From: an uncultured Pelagibacteraceae bacterium
GTDB lineage: Bacteria > Pseudomonadota > Alphaproteobacteria > Pelagibacterales > Pelagibacteraceae
Assembly: GCA_902629285.1 (NCBI GenBank)
Contig: CACOQN010000001.1
Coordinates: 62,001 to 126,000 of the forward strand
Direction: 5' to 3'
Length of the DNA: 64,000 bases
Each line of letters opens with the position of its first letter. Within the stretch, counting starts at the first letter, position 1. The notes below the pieces were generated by a model, which ran no database searches, had not been told where the DNA came from, and saw nothing but the letters and a program-made list of their open reading frames with translations. Shown here in pieces: positions 7,334 through 18,377 of the stretch. Made by a program: the position numbers and the translations under genes.

Positions 7334-8578
7334 TTAACTAAATCTAAGCGAGCTATAAGGTTTTAAATCTAAGTTTGTATTTTCGTTCGCTATCATTCCT
7401 GAAACAATCTTTCCAGAAATTGGGCCTAATGTCCATCCTAAATGATGATGACCAAAACAATAATAAATATTTTTATAATTTTTTGAGGGTCCCATTACGG
7501 GTAAAAAATCAGGTAAAGTTGGTCTAAATCCTAACCATTCATCCTCATGTTCGGGCAAATCACCGAGCATATATTTTGCGTTATTTATTAAATTCTTTAC
7601 TCGTGATTTAGACAATGGATTCTCTAGACCACCAAATTCAACTGTTCCAACAACTCTTAAACCTTGTTCCATCGGTGTTATTCCAAATCCACGATTAGAA
7701 AATATTACTGGTCTACTTAATAAATGATCACAATTTTTAAAATGAACATGATATCCCCTCTCAGTATCTAAAGGTATTTTTTCACCAAGATTATCTGTTA
7801 ATTTTTTTGAAAAAGCACCACAAGCTATTACAGCTTTATCATAGACGTAACTTTGAGTTTCAGTTTTAAAAACTGGTTTTTCTTCATCAAAATTTATATC
7901 TTTAATATTTACTTTGTTAAATTTTCCACCTTTTTGCAAAAATAAATCAAATAATTTAAGTAGAATTTTTTTTGGATTTCTTGCGTGTCTTGCATAGGGA
8001 TAATATACGCCAGCATGATAAAATGGTTTTAAATGAGGCTCAAGGTCATGTATTTCAGCTTTATTAACTAGTTGCTGTTTAACACCTAATTCATCTCTAA
8101 CTCTAATTTCTAATTCTCTACTTTTTAAATCTTTATCATTCCAAACATAGAGTATGCCCTTATTTTCAACCAAACCATCTAAGTTTATTTCTTCAAATAA
8201 CTCATCATATGCTGGCAGAGCTAAATCTAAAATTTGATGCATATTTTTAGCAGTATGCATCATTTTAGTTTTAGTAGTATTCATTATAAATTTTAAAAAC
8301 CAAGGAATCATTTTAGGAACATAGTTCCATTTTAAAGCAAGTGGACCTGTTGAGCTTAACAACATAGCTGGTACATCAGCTAAAACATCAGTTCTATTTA
8401 ATGAGAGAGAAGCATAGGGTGAAAAATGACCTGCATTACCATATGATGCAGCATGACTGCCTGGATTATCTCGGTCAAAGATAGTTACATTGAAACCTTT
8501 TTTTTGAAGGAACAAAGCATTAGACACTCCTTGAATACCTGCTCCAACAATTCCGACTTTTAGATTTTTATCCATCAT
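7334..8578 (-). CDS. FAD-dependent amino-acid dehydrogenase (DadA-like)
   Basis: About 414-aa DAO-fold oxidoreductase. The dinucleotide-binding motif GAGIQGVSNALFLQKKG is at the N-terminus, KAVIACGAFSKKL is in the middle, and the C-terminal flavin-contact block reads YYCFGHHHLGWTLGPISGK, all typical of D-amino-acid dehydrogenase small subunit proteins. It would oxidise an amino acid to the 2-keto acid. The reading frame stays open to a TTG at 8590, but ATG at 8578 (or 8575) fits the family start much better, so I use 8578. It heads a gapless operon of five genes that ends in msrB. The exact substrate is not known. Confidence 0.88.
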   Translation of the reverse strand: MMDKNLKVGIVGAGIQGVSNALFLQKKGFNVTIFDRDNPGSHAASYGNAGHFSPYASLSLNRTDVLADVPAMLLSSTGPLALKWNYVPKMIPWFLKFIMNTTKTKMMHTAKNMHQILDLALPAYDELFEEINLDGLVENKGILYVWNDKDLKSRELEIRVRDELGVKQQLVNKAEIHDLEPHLKPFYHAGVYYPYARHARNPKKILLKLFDLFLQKGGKFNKVNIKDINFDEEKPVFKTETQSYVYDKAVIACGAFSKKLTDNLGEKIPLDTERGYHVHFKNCDHLLSRPVIFSNRGFGITPMEQGLRVVGTVEFGGLENPLSKSRVKNLINNAKYMLGDLPEHEDEWLGFRPTLPDFLPVMGPSKNYKNIYYCFGHHHLGWTLGPISGKIVSGMIANENTNLDLKPYSSLRFS

Positions 8579-8639
8579 GGTGTTATACAAGTAAAAATAA
8601 ATTTATTAGAGTGACAAATTATGCAAATTTAAATTTTTG

Positions 8640-9764
8640 TTATGCAATCATTTGTTTATGATTAATTTTGGCACTTAATACAATGCCAAAACCAATCATA
8701 GTGGCTAACATTGACGAGCCACCATATGACATAATGGGTAATGGAGAACCAACTATAGGTAGCAAACCAAGTACCATAGATAAGTTTACCACAATATAAA
8801 TAAAAATTGCAAAAGCATAACCAAAACAAAAAAGTCTTGCAAAGTTACTTCTTGAAATAGATCCTATTCTTACAATTCTAAAAATTATTATAGAGTATAA
8901 TATTAAAAGGCCAACAGAGCCTATAAATCCAAACTCTTCCGAAAATAACGTAAAAATAAAATCTGTATGTTTTTCAGGCAAAAAATCCAAATAACTCTGG
9001 GTTCCTTTTAAAAACCCTTTTCCATCAAAGCCACCTGAGCCTATTGCTATTTTTGATTGTATAATTTGGTATCCTGCTCCTAAAGGATCTCGATCTGGGT
9101 CTAAAAAAGTTAGTATTCTCAGTTTCTGATAAGGTTTTAAAAATGATATTATAAATGGAAGTGAAATTAAGAAAGTAATAAAGGAATATACAAAATACTT
9201 AATTTTTACACCTCCTAACCATAAAATAATTAATCCACTCAAACCGATTAATATTGAGGTACCAAGATCAGGTTGAGAAATTACAAAAATAATTGGTATT
9301 AATATAATCGATAGAACAATGGTTATACTGGTAAATGAATTAACATTTTCTATTTTTAATCTATGATAATATTTAGCAAGACACAAAATAACCGCAACCT
9401 TCATAAGTTCTGATGGTTGTAAAACAAATAAATAAAGATCCATCCATCTTTGTGAACCAGAGGACTTAATTCCAAAAAATGAAACATAAATTAATAAAAG
9501 TATCACTACAAGATAAATTATATAAGAAAAATTATGCCAAAATTTTATATTAAAGAATGCTACCAAAATCATTAAAGGGAAAAAAACTGCAAGTTTTACA
9601 AAATGATTTTTAGTATGAAAAAGTATTTCGCCCCCATCTGTAGAATACATAACAAATACACTTATTACAGAAAGAAGGATAACAGCAATCAACAATATAT
9701 AGTCTAAGTTTTTTATTTTTTGAAATAATGTAATCTCATTATTTAACCTATTGTGTTGGAACAT
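8640..9764 (-). CDS. rodA: Rod-shape SEDS peptidoglycan glycosyltransferase RodA
   Basis: 374-aa polytopic inner-membrane protein of the SEDS family, which polymerises lipid II glycan strands for cell elongation together with PBP2. About ten membrane segments are visible. The essential Asp is in VISQPDLGTS, and the C-terminal signature is PIMSYGGSSMLATMIGFG. The ATG follows the mrdA stop with no gap, so RodA and PBP2 are made from one message, the usual mreBCD-mrdA-rodA order. Length is normal (E. coli 370 aa). Confidence 0.96.
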   Translation of the reverse strand: MFQHNRLNNEITLFQKIKNLDYILLIAVILLSVISVFVMYSTDGGEILFHTKNHFVKLAVFFPLMILVAFFNIKFWHNFSYIIYLVVILLLIYVSFFGIKSSGSQRWMDLYLFVLQPSELMKVAVILCLAKYYHRLKIENVNSFTSITIVLSIILIPIIFVISQPDLGTSILIGLSGLIILWLGGVKIKYFVYSFITFLISLPFIISFLKPYQKLRILTFLDPDRDPLGAGYQIIQSKIAIGSGGFDGKGFLKGTQSYLDFLPEKHTDFIFTLFSEEFGFIGSVGLLILYSIIIFRIVRIGSISRSNFARLFCFGYAFAIFIYIVVNLSMVLGLLPIVGSPLPIMSYGGSSMLATMIGFGIVLSAKINHKQMIA

Positions 9765-11687
9765 TTAAACAGTAATCCTCTCAAAATTTGATTGTTTATT
9801 TCTTAATTCATGTCTATCGATAATTAATTTAAATAATTTTTTTGCAATGGGTGCTGCTGCCTTGCTTCCTGAACCACCATGCTCAATGATTATACTCAGT
9901 GCATATCTTGGATTAACATATGGCCCATAAGCAATATATAAAGCATGATCTCTATCTTTGTATGGTATTTGCTCTAATTCTAAATCTAATTCCCTCTCTC
10001 TCTTACTAATTCTCTTTACCTGTGCTGTTCCTGTTTTTCCTGCAAATTGATATTTAGGATCATCAATTCTTGATTTATAAGAGGTTCCAAATCTTTCATT
10101 AGTTGAAGCGAACATGGCTTCTTGAATAATCTGAATATTTTTTTTTTCTTTAAATAACTTTTTGTCTAATAAATTCTCAGAATCTGTGTCAAATAACAAT
10201 CCACTTTCCATTGATTGTTTCGCATCTTCATAGGAAATTGGATTGCTATCTACAATAATTTTTGGTTTTATTGCGTAACCTCCGTTTGCAATTTGTGCCG
10301 TCATCATGCAGAGTTGTAAAGGCGTTGATTGTATAAAGCCTTGACCAATACCTGTTATTAATGTTTCTCCTAACACCCAACCTCTTCCAAGATTATTTTT
10401 TTTCCATTTGGTATTTGGGAATAGTCCTTTTTTTTCATTATCAAAATATTCTCCAAGAACTTTTTTGCCTAAACCGAACTTTTCAGCTGTAATATTTAAT
10501 CGATCAACACCTAACAATCTTGCAACTTCATAAAAGTAAGTATCACAAGATTGTTTCATTGCATTTTTCAAACTAACCCAACCGTGTCCTTTTTCCTTCC
10601 AACAATGAAATGTTTGTCCATATAACTCCATCTTTCCTGTGCACTTAACTTTAAACTTAGTATCAATAACGTTGTTTTCTAAAGCAGAAAGAGCAACGAT
10701 TGGTTTAATTGTAGATCCTGGAGAGTATAGCCCTGAAAGGGTTTTATTAATAAGTGGTTTTAAAGGATTATTTCTTATTAATTGCCATTCATCTTGGCTT
10801 ATTCCAAATAAAAATAAATTTGGATCATAGGATGGTGATGAATACATTGCTACTATATCCCCTGTATAAATATCCATAACACTTATGGAGCCTGCTTTTT
10901 CATTGAGTAATTGCCCACAAGCTTTCTGAATTTCTGTATCTAAGGTTAATCGGATTTGCGATCCCTGAACACCTTTTTGATGCTCAAGTTGGTTGATTCT
11001 TTTACCGTAAGCATTAACTTCATATCTTTGAATAGCATTAGTTCCAATTAAATGATTTTCTAATCTTTTTTCTAAACCCAGTTTTCCAATTTTCATCCCA
11101 GGTACAAATCTTTCTTGGATGATTTGATTGTCTAAGATTTCTTGTTCATTTGGTTGACTTACATACCCAAGAACATGTGTATATACATCACCAAACGGAT
11201 AGTTTCTGGAGATTGTCATTACGGGCTTGACACCTACAAGATCGTATAAATAATTATTAATTTTTACAAATTGACTCCAACTTAAATTTTCAGAAACTAT
11301 AATACTATCCCAGGGTTTCAGCTCTGATTTTAATTTAGTTATCTTTGCAATTTTTTTATCACTGAGATTTAAAAGATTTTTTAATCTTACTAATAGATAA
11401 TTGAAATTTTCAACTTGTTCTGGAATTATGTGTAATTGATAAACTTTTAAATTTCCTGCAATTACATTTCCAAAATAATCAACAATATTCCCTCTTGTTG
11501 GTGGAAGTCTCCATTCTCTGATTCTATTTTTGTCTGAAAGTGTTAAATATTTTTTATTTTCATTTATTTGAAGAGAAAACAAACGAGCAATAATACCAAT
11601 CAAAACAACAACTTTTGCTGCTCCTATTAGGAACATACGTCTATTAATTACATCAGTTTTTCTTATTCCTGAATTAGATTTAATCAT
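9765..11687 (-). CDS. mrdA: Penicillin-binding protein 2 (elongation transpeptidase)
   Basis: 640-aa class B PBP: a single N-terminal membrane anchor (about residues 19-36), a PBP dimer domain with LPPTRGNIVDYFGN, then the transpeptidase domain. Active-site motifs are SPGSTIKP (SxxK), KQSCDTYFYE (the SxN-equivalent SCD) and FAGKTGTAQV (KTG). It cross-links peptidoglycan during elongation and partners with RodA. It begins eight bases inside mreD and ends exactly at the rodA start. Length agrees with the family. Confidence 0.96.
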   Translation of the reverse strand: MIKSNSGIRKTDVINRRMFLIGAAKVVVLIGIIARLFSLQINENKKYLTLSDKNRIREWRLPPTRGNIVDYFGNVIAGNLKVYQLHIIPEQVENFNYLLVRLKNLLNLSDKKIAKITKLKSELKPWDSIIVSENLSWSQFVKINNYLYDLVGVKPVMTISRNYPFGDVYTHVLGYVSQPNEQEILDNQIIQERFVPGMKIGKLGLEKRLENHLIGTNAIQRYEVNAYGKRINQLEHQKGVQGSQIRLTLDTEIQKACGQLLNEKAGSISVMDIYTGDIVAMYSSPSYDPNLFLFGISQDEWQLIRNNPLKPLINKTLSGLYSPGSTIKPIVALSALENNVIDTKFKVKCTGKMELYGQTFHCWKEKGHGWVSLKNAMKQSCDTYFYEVARLLGVDRLNITAEKFGLGKKVLGEYFDNEKKGLFPNTKWKKNNLGRGWVLGETLITGIGQGFIQSTPLQLCMMTAQIANGGYAIKPKIIVDSNPISYEDAKQSMESGLLFDTDSENLLDKKLFKEKKNIQIIQEAMFASTNERFGTSYKSRIDDPKYQFAGKTGTAQVKRISKRERELDLELEQIPYKDRDHALYIAYGPYVNPRYALSIIIEHGGSGSKAAAPIAKKLFKLIIDRHELRNKQSNFERITV

Positions 11688-12198
11688 TTGTTTGATACAA
11701 AATTCTTTCGTTTAAAAAATTAAAGAATAAAAAAAATATTGGATAAAATAAAAAAGTAAAGCCTGTGCTAATTAAATAATTTGTATAACTAACTTTAATT
11801 AAAAAGACTAAATCTAAAATAATTACTTGAATTGAGTTTATCAATAAAATTGTAAATAGTAATGTTATCCAGTCTTTCATAAAATTTGGTGATAAAGTAA
11901 TATTTCTTAAGTAAGCTGTTGCTGAGCAAAGAATGAGATAGCAAAAACTACTAATACCTATGGGTATACCTATTACAACATCATTAATTATACCTGCAAA
12001 GAAAATAGCTAAATAACCTAATTGATCAGGATTTCTTAAAGTCCAAAAGAAAATTAAAAGATGTACAAAATTAAAAGAAAAATAATCAAGTTTTAGATAA
12101 TTAAAATCAAATTCATTAAATACTGAAAAAAATAACATTATTAAAGGAAGATAAGTTAAGAATATTCTAAAAAAAGGACTTTTATTAAGTGATGCCAT
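11680..12198 (-). CDS. mreD: Rod-shape-determining protein MreD
   Basis: 172-aa small hydrophobic membrane protein with about five or six membrane segments. Sequence is weakly conserved, as usual for MreD, but YLAIFFAGIINDVVIGIPIG is a typical MreD segment and the position between mreC and mrdA is decisive. The start overlaps the mreC stop by one base (TAATG) and its end overlaps mrdA by eight bases. It helps couple MreB to the cell-wall synthases. Confidence 0.88.
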   Translation of the reverse strand: MASLNKSPFFRIFLTYLPLIMLFFSVFNEFDFNYLKLDYFSFNFVHLLIFFWTLRNPDQLGYLAIFFAGIINDVVIGIPIGISSFCYLILCSATAYLRNITLSPNFMKDWITLLFTILLINSIQVIILDLVFLIKVSYTNYLISTGFTFLFYPIFFLFFNFLNERILYQTND

Positions 12199-13046
12199 TA
12201 TTCTTCTCCACCTATTTTATAAGAAACTATTTTTACATAGTTGAGTTGTGTAAAATCAGAAAAAAAATTAATTTTACCGTTTGATAAATTATTAATTTTT
12301 CCAATTGGTATACCGGGTTTGAATAAACCACCAAGACCTGAAGTGTAAGCAATAATTTCTTTATTTTTAAAATTTTCTCTTAAATCTTCCTGAGTATGTT
12401 CAATTTTTCCAAAATCACCTCCTGTACCAGAAATTACAGCTTGTACATCATCTGGCTCTAATACAGATGGTATTTTGCTATTTAAATCAGACAATAATAA
12501 TGCTCTGGAATTACTGTAGTTTACCTCAATAATTTGTCCCACCAAATAAACCTCATCTATAACAGCCATTCCAATTTTTACTTTATCTTTTGTACCTTTA
12601 TTTAATACAACCGATTTTAAATATGGACTGTCTTTATCAATTAAAACTCTGGCAAAAATTTCTTGTGAATTTATACTTTCATCAAGTAACTCCCTTAGCT
12701 TTTTATTTTCTGTAACTAAAAACTCATTTTGTAATTTAAGTTGGTCAGAATTTTCAATTTTAATTAATTCTCTCTGATAACTTTCGTATAAATCCATATG
12801 TGATTTGAATTTAGAAGTTATTTCTTTTAAATTATTTTCTGGAATTGATACAATATGCGATGATCTATAAATCACTTCATTGATTACTAATTTAACAAGT
12901 TGTATTGCTTTAAAATTGAAATTACTTAAAACAATTACAACAATTGATACAAATATTAGAGTAAGTAATGAAAATTTTTGTTTATCTTTTTTTTTTAAAA
13001 AAGCTGACCTAATGGCAATTACAAAATCATCTCTGCCAGTAGCCAT
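12198..13046 (-). CDS. mreC: Rod-shape-determining protein MreC
   Basis: 282-aa periplasmic scaffold anchored by one membrane segment (about residues 25-43). A coiled-coil region rich in Lys/Glu/Leu (about 70-115) is followed by the two beta-domains; the conserved core reads SVVLNKGTKDKVKIGMAVI and later YTSGLGGLFKPGIPIGKI. MreC forms the periplasmic part of the elongasome and activates PBP2. It lies five bases after mreB and overlaps mreD by one base. Confidence 0.94.
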   Translation of the reverse strand: MATGRDDFVIAIRSAFLKKKDKQKFSLLTLIFVSIVVIVLSNFNFKAIQLVKLVINEVIYRSSHIVSIPENNLKEITSKFKSHMDLYESYQRELIKIENSDQLKLQNEFLVTENKKLRELLDESINSQEIFARVLIDKDSPYLKSVVLNKGTKDKVKIGMAVIDEVYLVGQIIEVNYSNSRALLLSDLNSKIPSVLEPDDVQAVISGTGGDFGKIEHTQEDLRENFKNKEIIAYTSGLGGLFKPGIPIGKINNLSNGKINFFSDFTQLNYVKIVSYKIGGEE

Positions 13047-13051
13047 TTTTC

Positions 13052-14086
<1,035 letters not shown>

Positions 14087-15664
14087 TTAAACTCCCTCTT
14101 TTACCTTCTGATGTTCAATATTTTCAGAAAGAGATTTTTTTTCTCTTTTAATAAGCATTTTATTTAGTGCATTTAAATAAGCTTTTGCTGATGCTACTAA
14201 TGTATCTGTATCTGCAGACTGACCGACCGTTGTTCTGTCGTTCTCCTCAATTTTTACACTTACTGTTGCCTGAGCGTCTGTTCCTTCTGTAACAGCATGA
14301 ACTTGGTATAATGATAATTTTACATCGTGCTCATATAGTTCTTTTATACATTTAAAAATTGCATCAACAGGTCCATCTCCAGTTTGAGAAGTTTCTTTAA
14401 TTTCACCAAAAACATCTAAAGTCATCTCAGCTCTTTGGGGCTCTCCTGTACCTGCAAAAACTTTTAATGATTTCAAATTTATAGCATTTATTTTGTTATC
14501 AACTATTAGACTATCATCAACTAATGCAATTATATCCTCGTCATATATCTGTTTTTTTTTATCAGCTAAAACTTTAAATTTACCAAATGCCTCTTGAATA
14601 ACGTCATCAGTTACGTCTGTATATCCTAAATCATTTAATTTATCTTTAAACGCATGTCTTCCCGAATGTTTACCCATTACTAAGGATGTTTTCTTAACAC
14701 CTACACTTTCTGGAGACATAATCTCGTATGTTTCTCTATTTTTTAACATTCCATCTTGATGAATACCTGACTCATGAGCAAACGCATTTTTACCAACGAT
14801 TGCTTTGTTAAACTGCACAGGGAAACCAGTAGCATTAGAAACCATTTTAGACGCTTTGCTAATTAATTCTGTTTTAATTCCAGTATCATAAGGCATTAAA
14901 TCATTTCTTGTTTTAATTGCCATTACGATTTCTTCAAGAGCTGCATTTCCTGCTCTTTCCCCAATTCCATTTATAGTACATTCTATTTGTCTTACACCTG
15001 CTGATAATCCAGCTAATGCGTTTGCAACCGCTAATCCTAAGTCATTATGGCAATGTGCAGAAATTATAGCTTTATCAATATTAGGAACATTATTTTTTAT
15101 GTGTGTAATTGTTTTTGCAAATTCTTCAGGAATAGAGTAACCCACTGTATCTGGGATATTTATTGTTGTTGCTCCACAATTAATTGCAAGTTCAATTGTT
15201 TTACACATAAAATCTAAAGTTGTTCTTGTTCCATCCTCACATGACCACTCAACATCATCTGTAAATTTTTTTGCATAAGTTACACTTTCTTTTACCGCCT
15301 CTATAACCTGCTCATCACTCATATTAAGTTTGTGCTTCATGTGAACTGGGCTTGTAGAAATAAAAGTATGAATTCTAAATCTCTTTGCAAATTTTAATGA
15401 CTCATAACATGCATCGATATCTTTCTTTTTAGCTCTTGCTAAACCGCAAGGAATTGAGTTTTTTAAACCTTTGCTGATTGCTGATACAGCCTCAAAATCT
15501 CCAGGAGATGTAATAGGAAAACCAGCTTCTATTATATCAATTCCCATATCGTCGAATACTCTTGATATTTGAATTTTTTCTTCAACACTCATTGATGCAC
15601 CTGGAGACTGCTCACCATCTCTCATCGTAGTATCAAAAATATATACTTTATCTTTATCGCTCAT
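14087..15664 (-). CDS. leuA: 2-isopropylmalate synthase
   Basis: 525-aa enzyme condensing acetyl-CoA with 2-ketoisovalerate, the first committed step to leucine. The N-terminal TIM barrel carries FDTTMRDGEQSPGASMS and the metal-binding ISAHCHNDLGLAVANA; KHSGRHAF marks the linker, and a C-terminal LeuA regulatory domain (about 390-510) with TGDGPVDAIFK is present, so leucine feedback is likely. Length is normal. Shine-Dalgarno AAGGA precedes the ATG, and a promoter is visible about 22 bases upstream. ilvBNC, which supplies the precursor, is 6 kb away on the same strand. Confidence 0.96.
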   Translation of the reverse strand: MSDKDKVYIFDTTMRDGEQSPGASMSVEEKIQISRVFDDMGIDIIEAGFPITSPGDFEAVSAISKGLKNSIPCGLARAKKKDIDACYESLKFAKRFRIHTFISTSPVHMKHKLNMSDEQVIEAVKESVTYAKKFTDDVEWSCEDGTRTTLDFMCKTIELAINCGATTINIPDTVGYSIPEEFAKTITHIKNNVPNIDKAIISAHCHNDLGLAVANALAGLSAGVRQIECTINGIGERAGNAALEEIVMAIKTRNDLMPYDTGIKTELISKASKMVSNATGFPVQFNKAIVGKNAFAHESGIHQDGMLKNRETYEIMSPESVGVKKTSLVMGKHSGRHAFKDKLNDLGYTDVTDDVIQEAFGKFKVLADKKKQIYDEDIIALVDDSLIVDNKINAINLKSLKVFAGTGEPQRAEMTLDVFGEIKETSQTGDGPVDAIFKCIKELYEHDVKLSLYQVHAVTEGTDAQATVSVKIEENDRTTVGQSADTDTLVASAKAYLNALNKMLIKREKKSLSENIEHQKVKEGV

Positions 15665-15686
15665 ATCCTTAATTTTTTGAAAATCT

Positions 15687-15714
15687 ATAATACAATCTAT
15701 AAGAGAGATTGCAA
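15687..15714 (-). promoter_or_regulatory. Candidate sigma-70-type promoter of leuA
   Basis: Minus-strand -35 TTGCAA (15709-15714) and -10 TATTAT (15687-15692) are separated by 16 bases, followed by a leader of roughly 15-20 bases with AAGGA before the leuA ATG. The 104-base gap to the ABC operon holds no other evident signal. No leader peptide or riboswitch was seen. Consensus match only. Confidence 0.45.
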
Positions 15715-15768
15715 AATAATTAGTAAATTTAACAAAATAAATTGACCATTTTGGGATACTTTAAAAAA

Positions 15769-17451
15769 TTAATTATAAATAGATTCTATTTTTGGCATCA
15801 AGCGTAGAAGTTCCTTTGTATATTCATTCTGAGGATTTAAAAATAAATTCTCAGTATTAGACACTTCACAAAGTTTACCATCTTTTAAAACACCAATCCT
15901 ATCGCACATTTGTCTCACAACTGGTAAGTCGTGACTAATAAATAAAATTGTTAAATTTAATTGCTCTTGTAGATCTTTTAATAAATTTAAAATCTGAGCC
16001 TGAATACTGACATCTAATGCAGAGGTTGGTTCGTCACAAACTAAAAGTCTTGGTTGTGTGGCCAAGGCTCTTGCAATTGAAATTCTTTGTCTTTGACCGC
16101 CAGAAAATTCATGAGGATATCTATCTGCAGATTTTTGAATTAGTTCAACGGACTCCAGTAAATCAAAGATATAACTATTTAATTCAGAATTTGAAATAGA
16201 TGGATTATGAAGCTTAATTGGTTCTGCAATAATATCTTTTACTTTAAGTCTACCATTCAAAGAAGAATAAGGATCTTGAAATATCATTTGTATTTGTTTT
16301 CTAAATTTCATCAATTCAGATTTTTGCTGAATTTTTGTTATACAAACTTTGTCAAAAAATATATCACCTGAAGAAGGTTTAAATAAATTTACAATCATTT
16401 TAGCAATTGTTGACTTACCACTTCCGCTTTCGCCAACTAAACCAAAAGTTTCTCCTTCTTTTATTTCAAATGAAATATTATCAACCGCCATTACAAAATT
16501 TTTTGAATTTTCTGTAAAAAAATTATCATCAAAACTTTTACTGAGATTTTCTACATATACCAAATTTTGACTTGTAATTTCTCTTTTTTGCCATCTATTT
16601 AAAATTTTTATATTATTTGGTTTATTGTCTTTATTTTTATTATCTATAATTACAAATCTTGATATTTTTTTATTTGTTGGTGGAACAGAGCTTACTAAGC
16701 TTTTAGTATAATTATTTTGTGGATTGTTTAAAATTTCTTTAGTAATTCCTATTTCAACTAAATTTCCACTTTTCATTACAGCAACACGATCCGTGGTTTC
16801 AGCTATTACCCCCATATCATGTGTAATTAAAATTACTGCAAGATTTCTCTCTTTTGTTAATCTTTTTATTAATTCAAGAATTTGAGATTGAATTGAAACA
16901 TCTAAAGCAGTTGTTGGCTCATCTGCTATAAGTAGTTCAGGCTCACAACATAACGCAAGAGATATTACTACTCTTTGTCTCATCCCACCTGAAAACTGAT
17001 GAGGATAATTATCAAATCTTTTCTCAGCATCCTTAATTCCAACCTCTTTTAATAAGTTAATGGATTTATTCTTTGCTTCTTTCTTGCTCAATTTTAAGTG
17101 GGTTTGAATTGTTTCAATTAATTGTTCACCTATTGTAAGAATTGGATTTAAAGATGTTTGTGGGTCTTGAAATATCAGTCCAATTTTATTTCCTCTGTAC
17201 TTAAATATATTTTCAGAATTTTCATGAATATTTAGATCACCCAAAACAACAGATCCACTTGATACTTTACCAGGTTCATCAATCAAATTTATTATTGCAT
17301 TTCCTACAGTACTTTTTCCGGAACCTGACTCTCCAACTAAACCTAATATTTCGCCTTTGTTTACCTCGATATTTACATTTTTAGCCGCGTAAACAGTTTC
17401 TTTTCTCATTTGATAATCAACACTCAAATTATTAATTTTTAAAAAAGTCAT
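15769..17451 (-). CDS. Fused double ATP-binding protein of a peptide-type ABC importer
   Basis: 560-aa protein with two complete ABC ATPase domains, equivalent to DppD and DppF joined in one chain. Domain 1 (about 1-265) has Walker A GESGSGKSTVGNA, signature FSGGMRQRV and Walker B LLIADEPTTALD; domain 2 (about 300-555) has GESGSGKSTIAKM, FSGGQRQRIS and LLVCDEPTSALD. Each ends with an oligopeptide-transporter C-terminal stretch (NNYTKSLVSSVP; NEYTKELLRLMP). It energises the importer formed with the permeases and binding protein upstream. The ATG overlaps the permease stop by four bases. Similar fusions are known (GsiA, YejF). Confidence 0.92.
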   Translation of the reverse strand: MTFLKINNLSVDYQMRKETVYAAKNVNIEVNKGEILGLVGESGSGKSTVGNAIINLIDEPGKVSSGSVVLGDLNIHENSENIFKYRGNKIGLIFQDPQTSLNPILTIGEQLIETIQTHLKLSKKEAKNKSINLLKEVGIKDAEKRFDNYPHQFSGGMRQRVVISLALCCEPELLIADEPTTALDVSIQSQILELIKRLTKERNLAVILITHDMGVIAETTDRVAVMKSGNLVEIGITKEILNNPQNNYTKSLVSSVPPTNKKISRFVIIDNKNKDNKPNNIKILNRWQKREITSQNLVYVENLSKSFDDNFFTENSKNFVMAVDNISFEIKEGETFGLVGESGSGKSTIAKMIVNLFKPSSGDIFFDKVCITKIQQKSELMKFRKQIQMIFQDPYSSLNGRLKVKDIIAEPIKLHNPSISNSELNSYIFDLLESVELIQKSADRYPHEFSGGQRQRISIARALATQPRLLVCDEPTSALDVSIQAQILNLLKDLQEQLNLTILFISHDLPVVRQMCDRIGVLKDGKLCEVSNTENLFLNPQNEYTKELLRLMPKIESIYN

Positions 17452-18377
17452 TTTTTTAATTTTGGATTAAGTGTATCTCTCATCCAGTCTCCCAATAAAT
17501 TAATTGAAAATGCTAAAATAACTAAGAATATTGCTGGAAAAAAAGTAATCCACCATTCTCCCGAAAATAAGAAATCATTGCCTAGTCTTATTAAAGTGCC
17601 TAAGGAAGGTGTTGTTGGTGGAACACCCACGCCTAAAAAACTTAAAGTCGACTCTGCTATAATTGCTAGGGCCAATCCAATTGTTCCAATAACTAACACT
17701 GGTCTTAAAATATTTGGCAAAATATGCTTGAACATTATTATTAAATTAGAAACTCCAATAATAGTTGATGCGGAAATATAATCCTTGTTTTTTTCAACTA
17801 ATGTTGCGGCTCTAGATACTCTTGCAAATTGTGGCCATTCTGAAATTCCAATTGCAAATATCAAAACATAAATTGCCATCTCATCGTGCATTTCTCTTGA
17901 TATTAATCCTCTTGCTATACCATCAACTAAAAGAGCCATTAAAATACTTGGAACAGTTAACTGAACATCAGTTAATCTCATTACTATCATTTCATATTTT
18001 CCACCAAAAAATCCAGCAGTTAATCCTAACCCAACACCAAGCACTAAACTAAATAAAATTGCTGAAAATCCAACTATTAGTGAAATCCTAGATCCATATA
18101 AAATTGTTGACAACATATCTCTACCCTGACCGTCCGTTCCTAAAATAAATTTAGTAAGTCCCTCTTCTGTCCAAGAAGGTGGAGTGAAAGCATCCATAAG
18201 GGATAATGAAGATGGATCAAAAGGATTATAAGGTGTTATTAATTCAACAAAAAAAGAGCAGAAAAAAATTATAAATAAAATTGCTGATGACACTATTGCA
18301 GTTGGTGACTTTATAAAACTATGATAAATATCACTGTCTCTTATTCTGCCCAGTGTAGTTAAAGAATTATTATCCAC
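17448..18377 (-). CDS. ABC importer permease, DppC/OppC type
   Basis: 309-aa inner-membrane permease with an N-terminal helix, a periplasmic loop (ITPYNPFDPSSL) and the BPD_transp_1 domain with EAA loop DYISASTIIGVSNLIIMFKHILPN. The frame is open up to an ATG at 18434, but that would overlap the partner permease by 65 bases. A GTG at 18377 gives a DppC-like N-terminus (DNNSLTTLGRIRDS) and an 8-base overlap, so I choose GTG. It pairs with the DppB-type permease to form the channel for peptides or similar solutes. Confidence 0.88.
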   Translation of the reverse strand: MDNNSLTTLGRIRDSDIYHSFIKSPTAIVSSAILFIIFFCSFFVELITPYNPFDPSSLSLMDAFTPPSWTEEGLTKFILGTDGQGRDMLSTILYGSRISLIVGFSAILFSLVLGVGLGLTAGFFGGKYEMIVMRLTDVQLTVPSILMALLVDGIARGLISREMHDEMAIYVLIFAIGISEWPQFARVSRAATLVEKNKDYISASTIIGVSNLIIMFKHILPNILRPVLVIGTIGLALAIIAESTLSFLGVGVPPTTPSLGTLIRLGNDFLFSGEWWITFFPAIFLVILAFSINLLGDWMRDTLNPKLKK

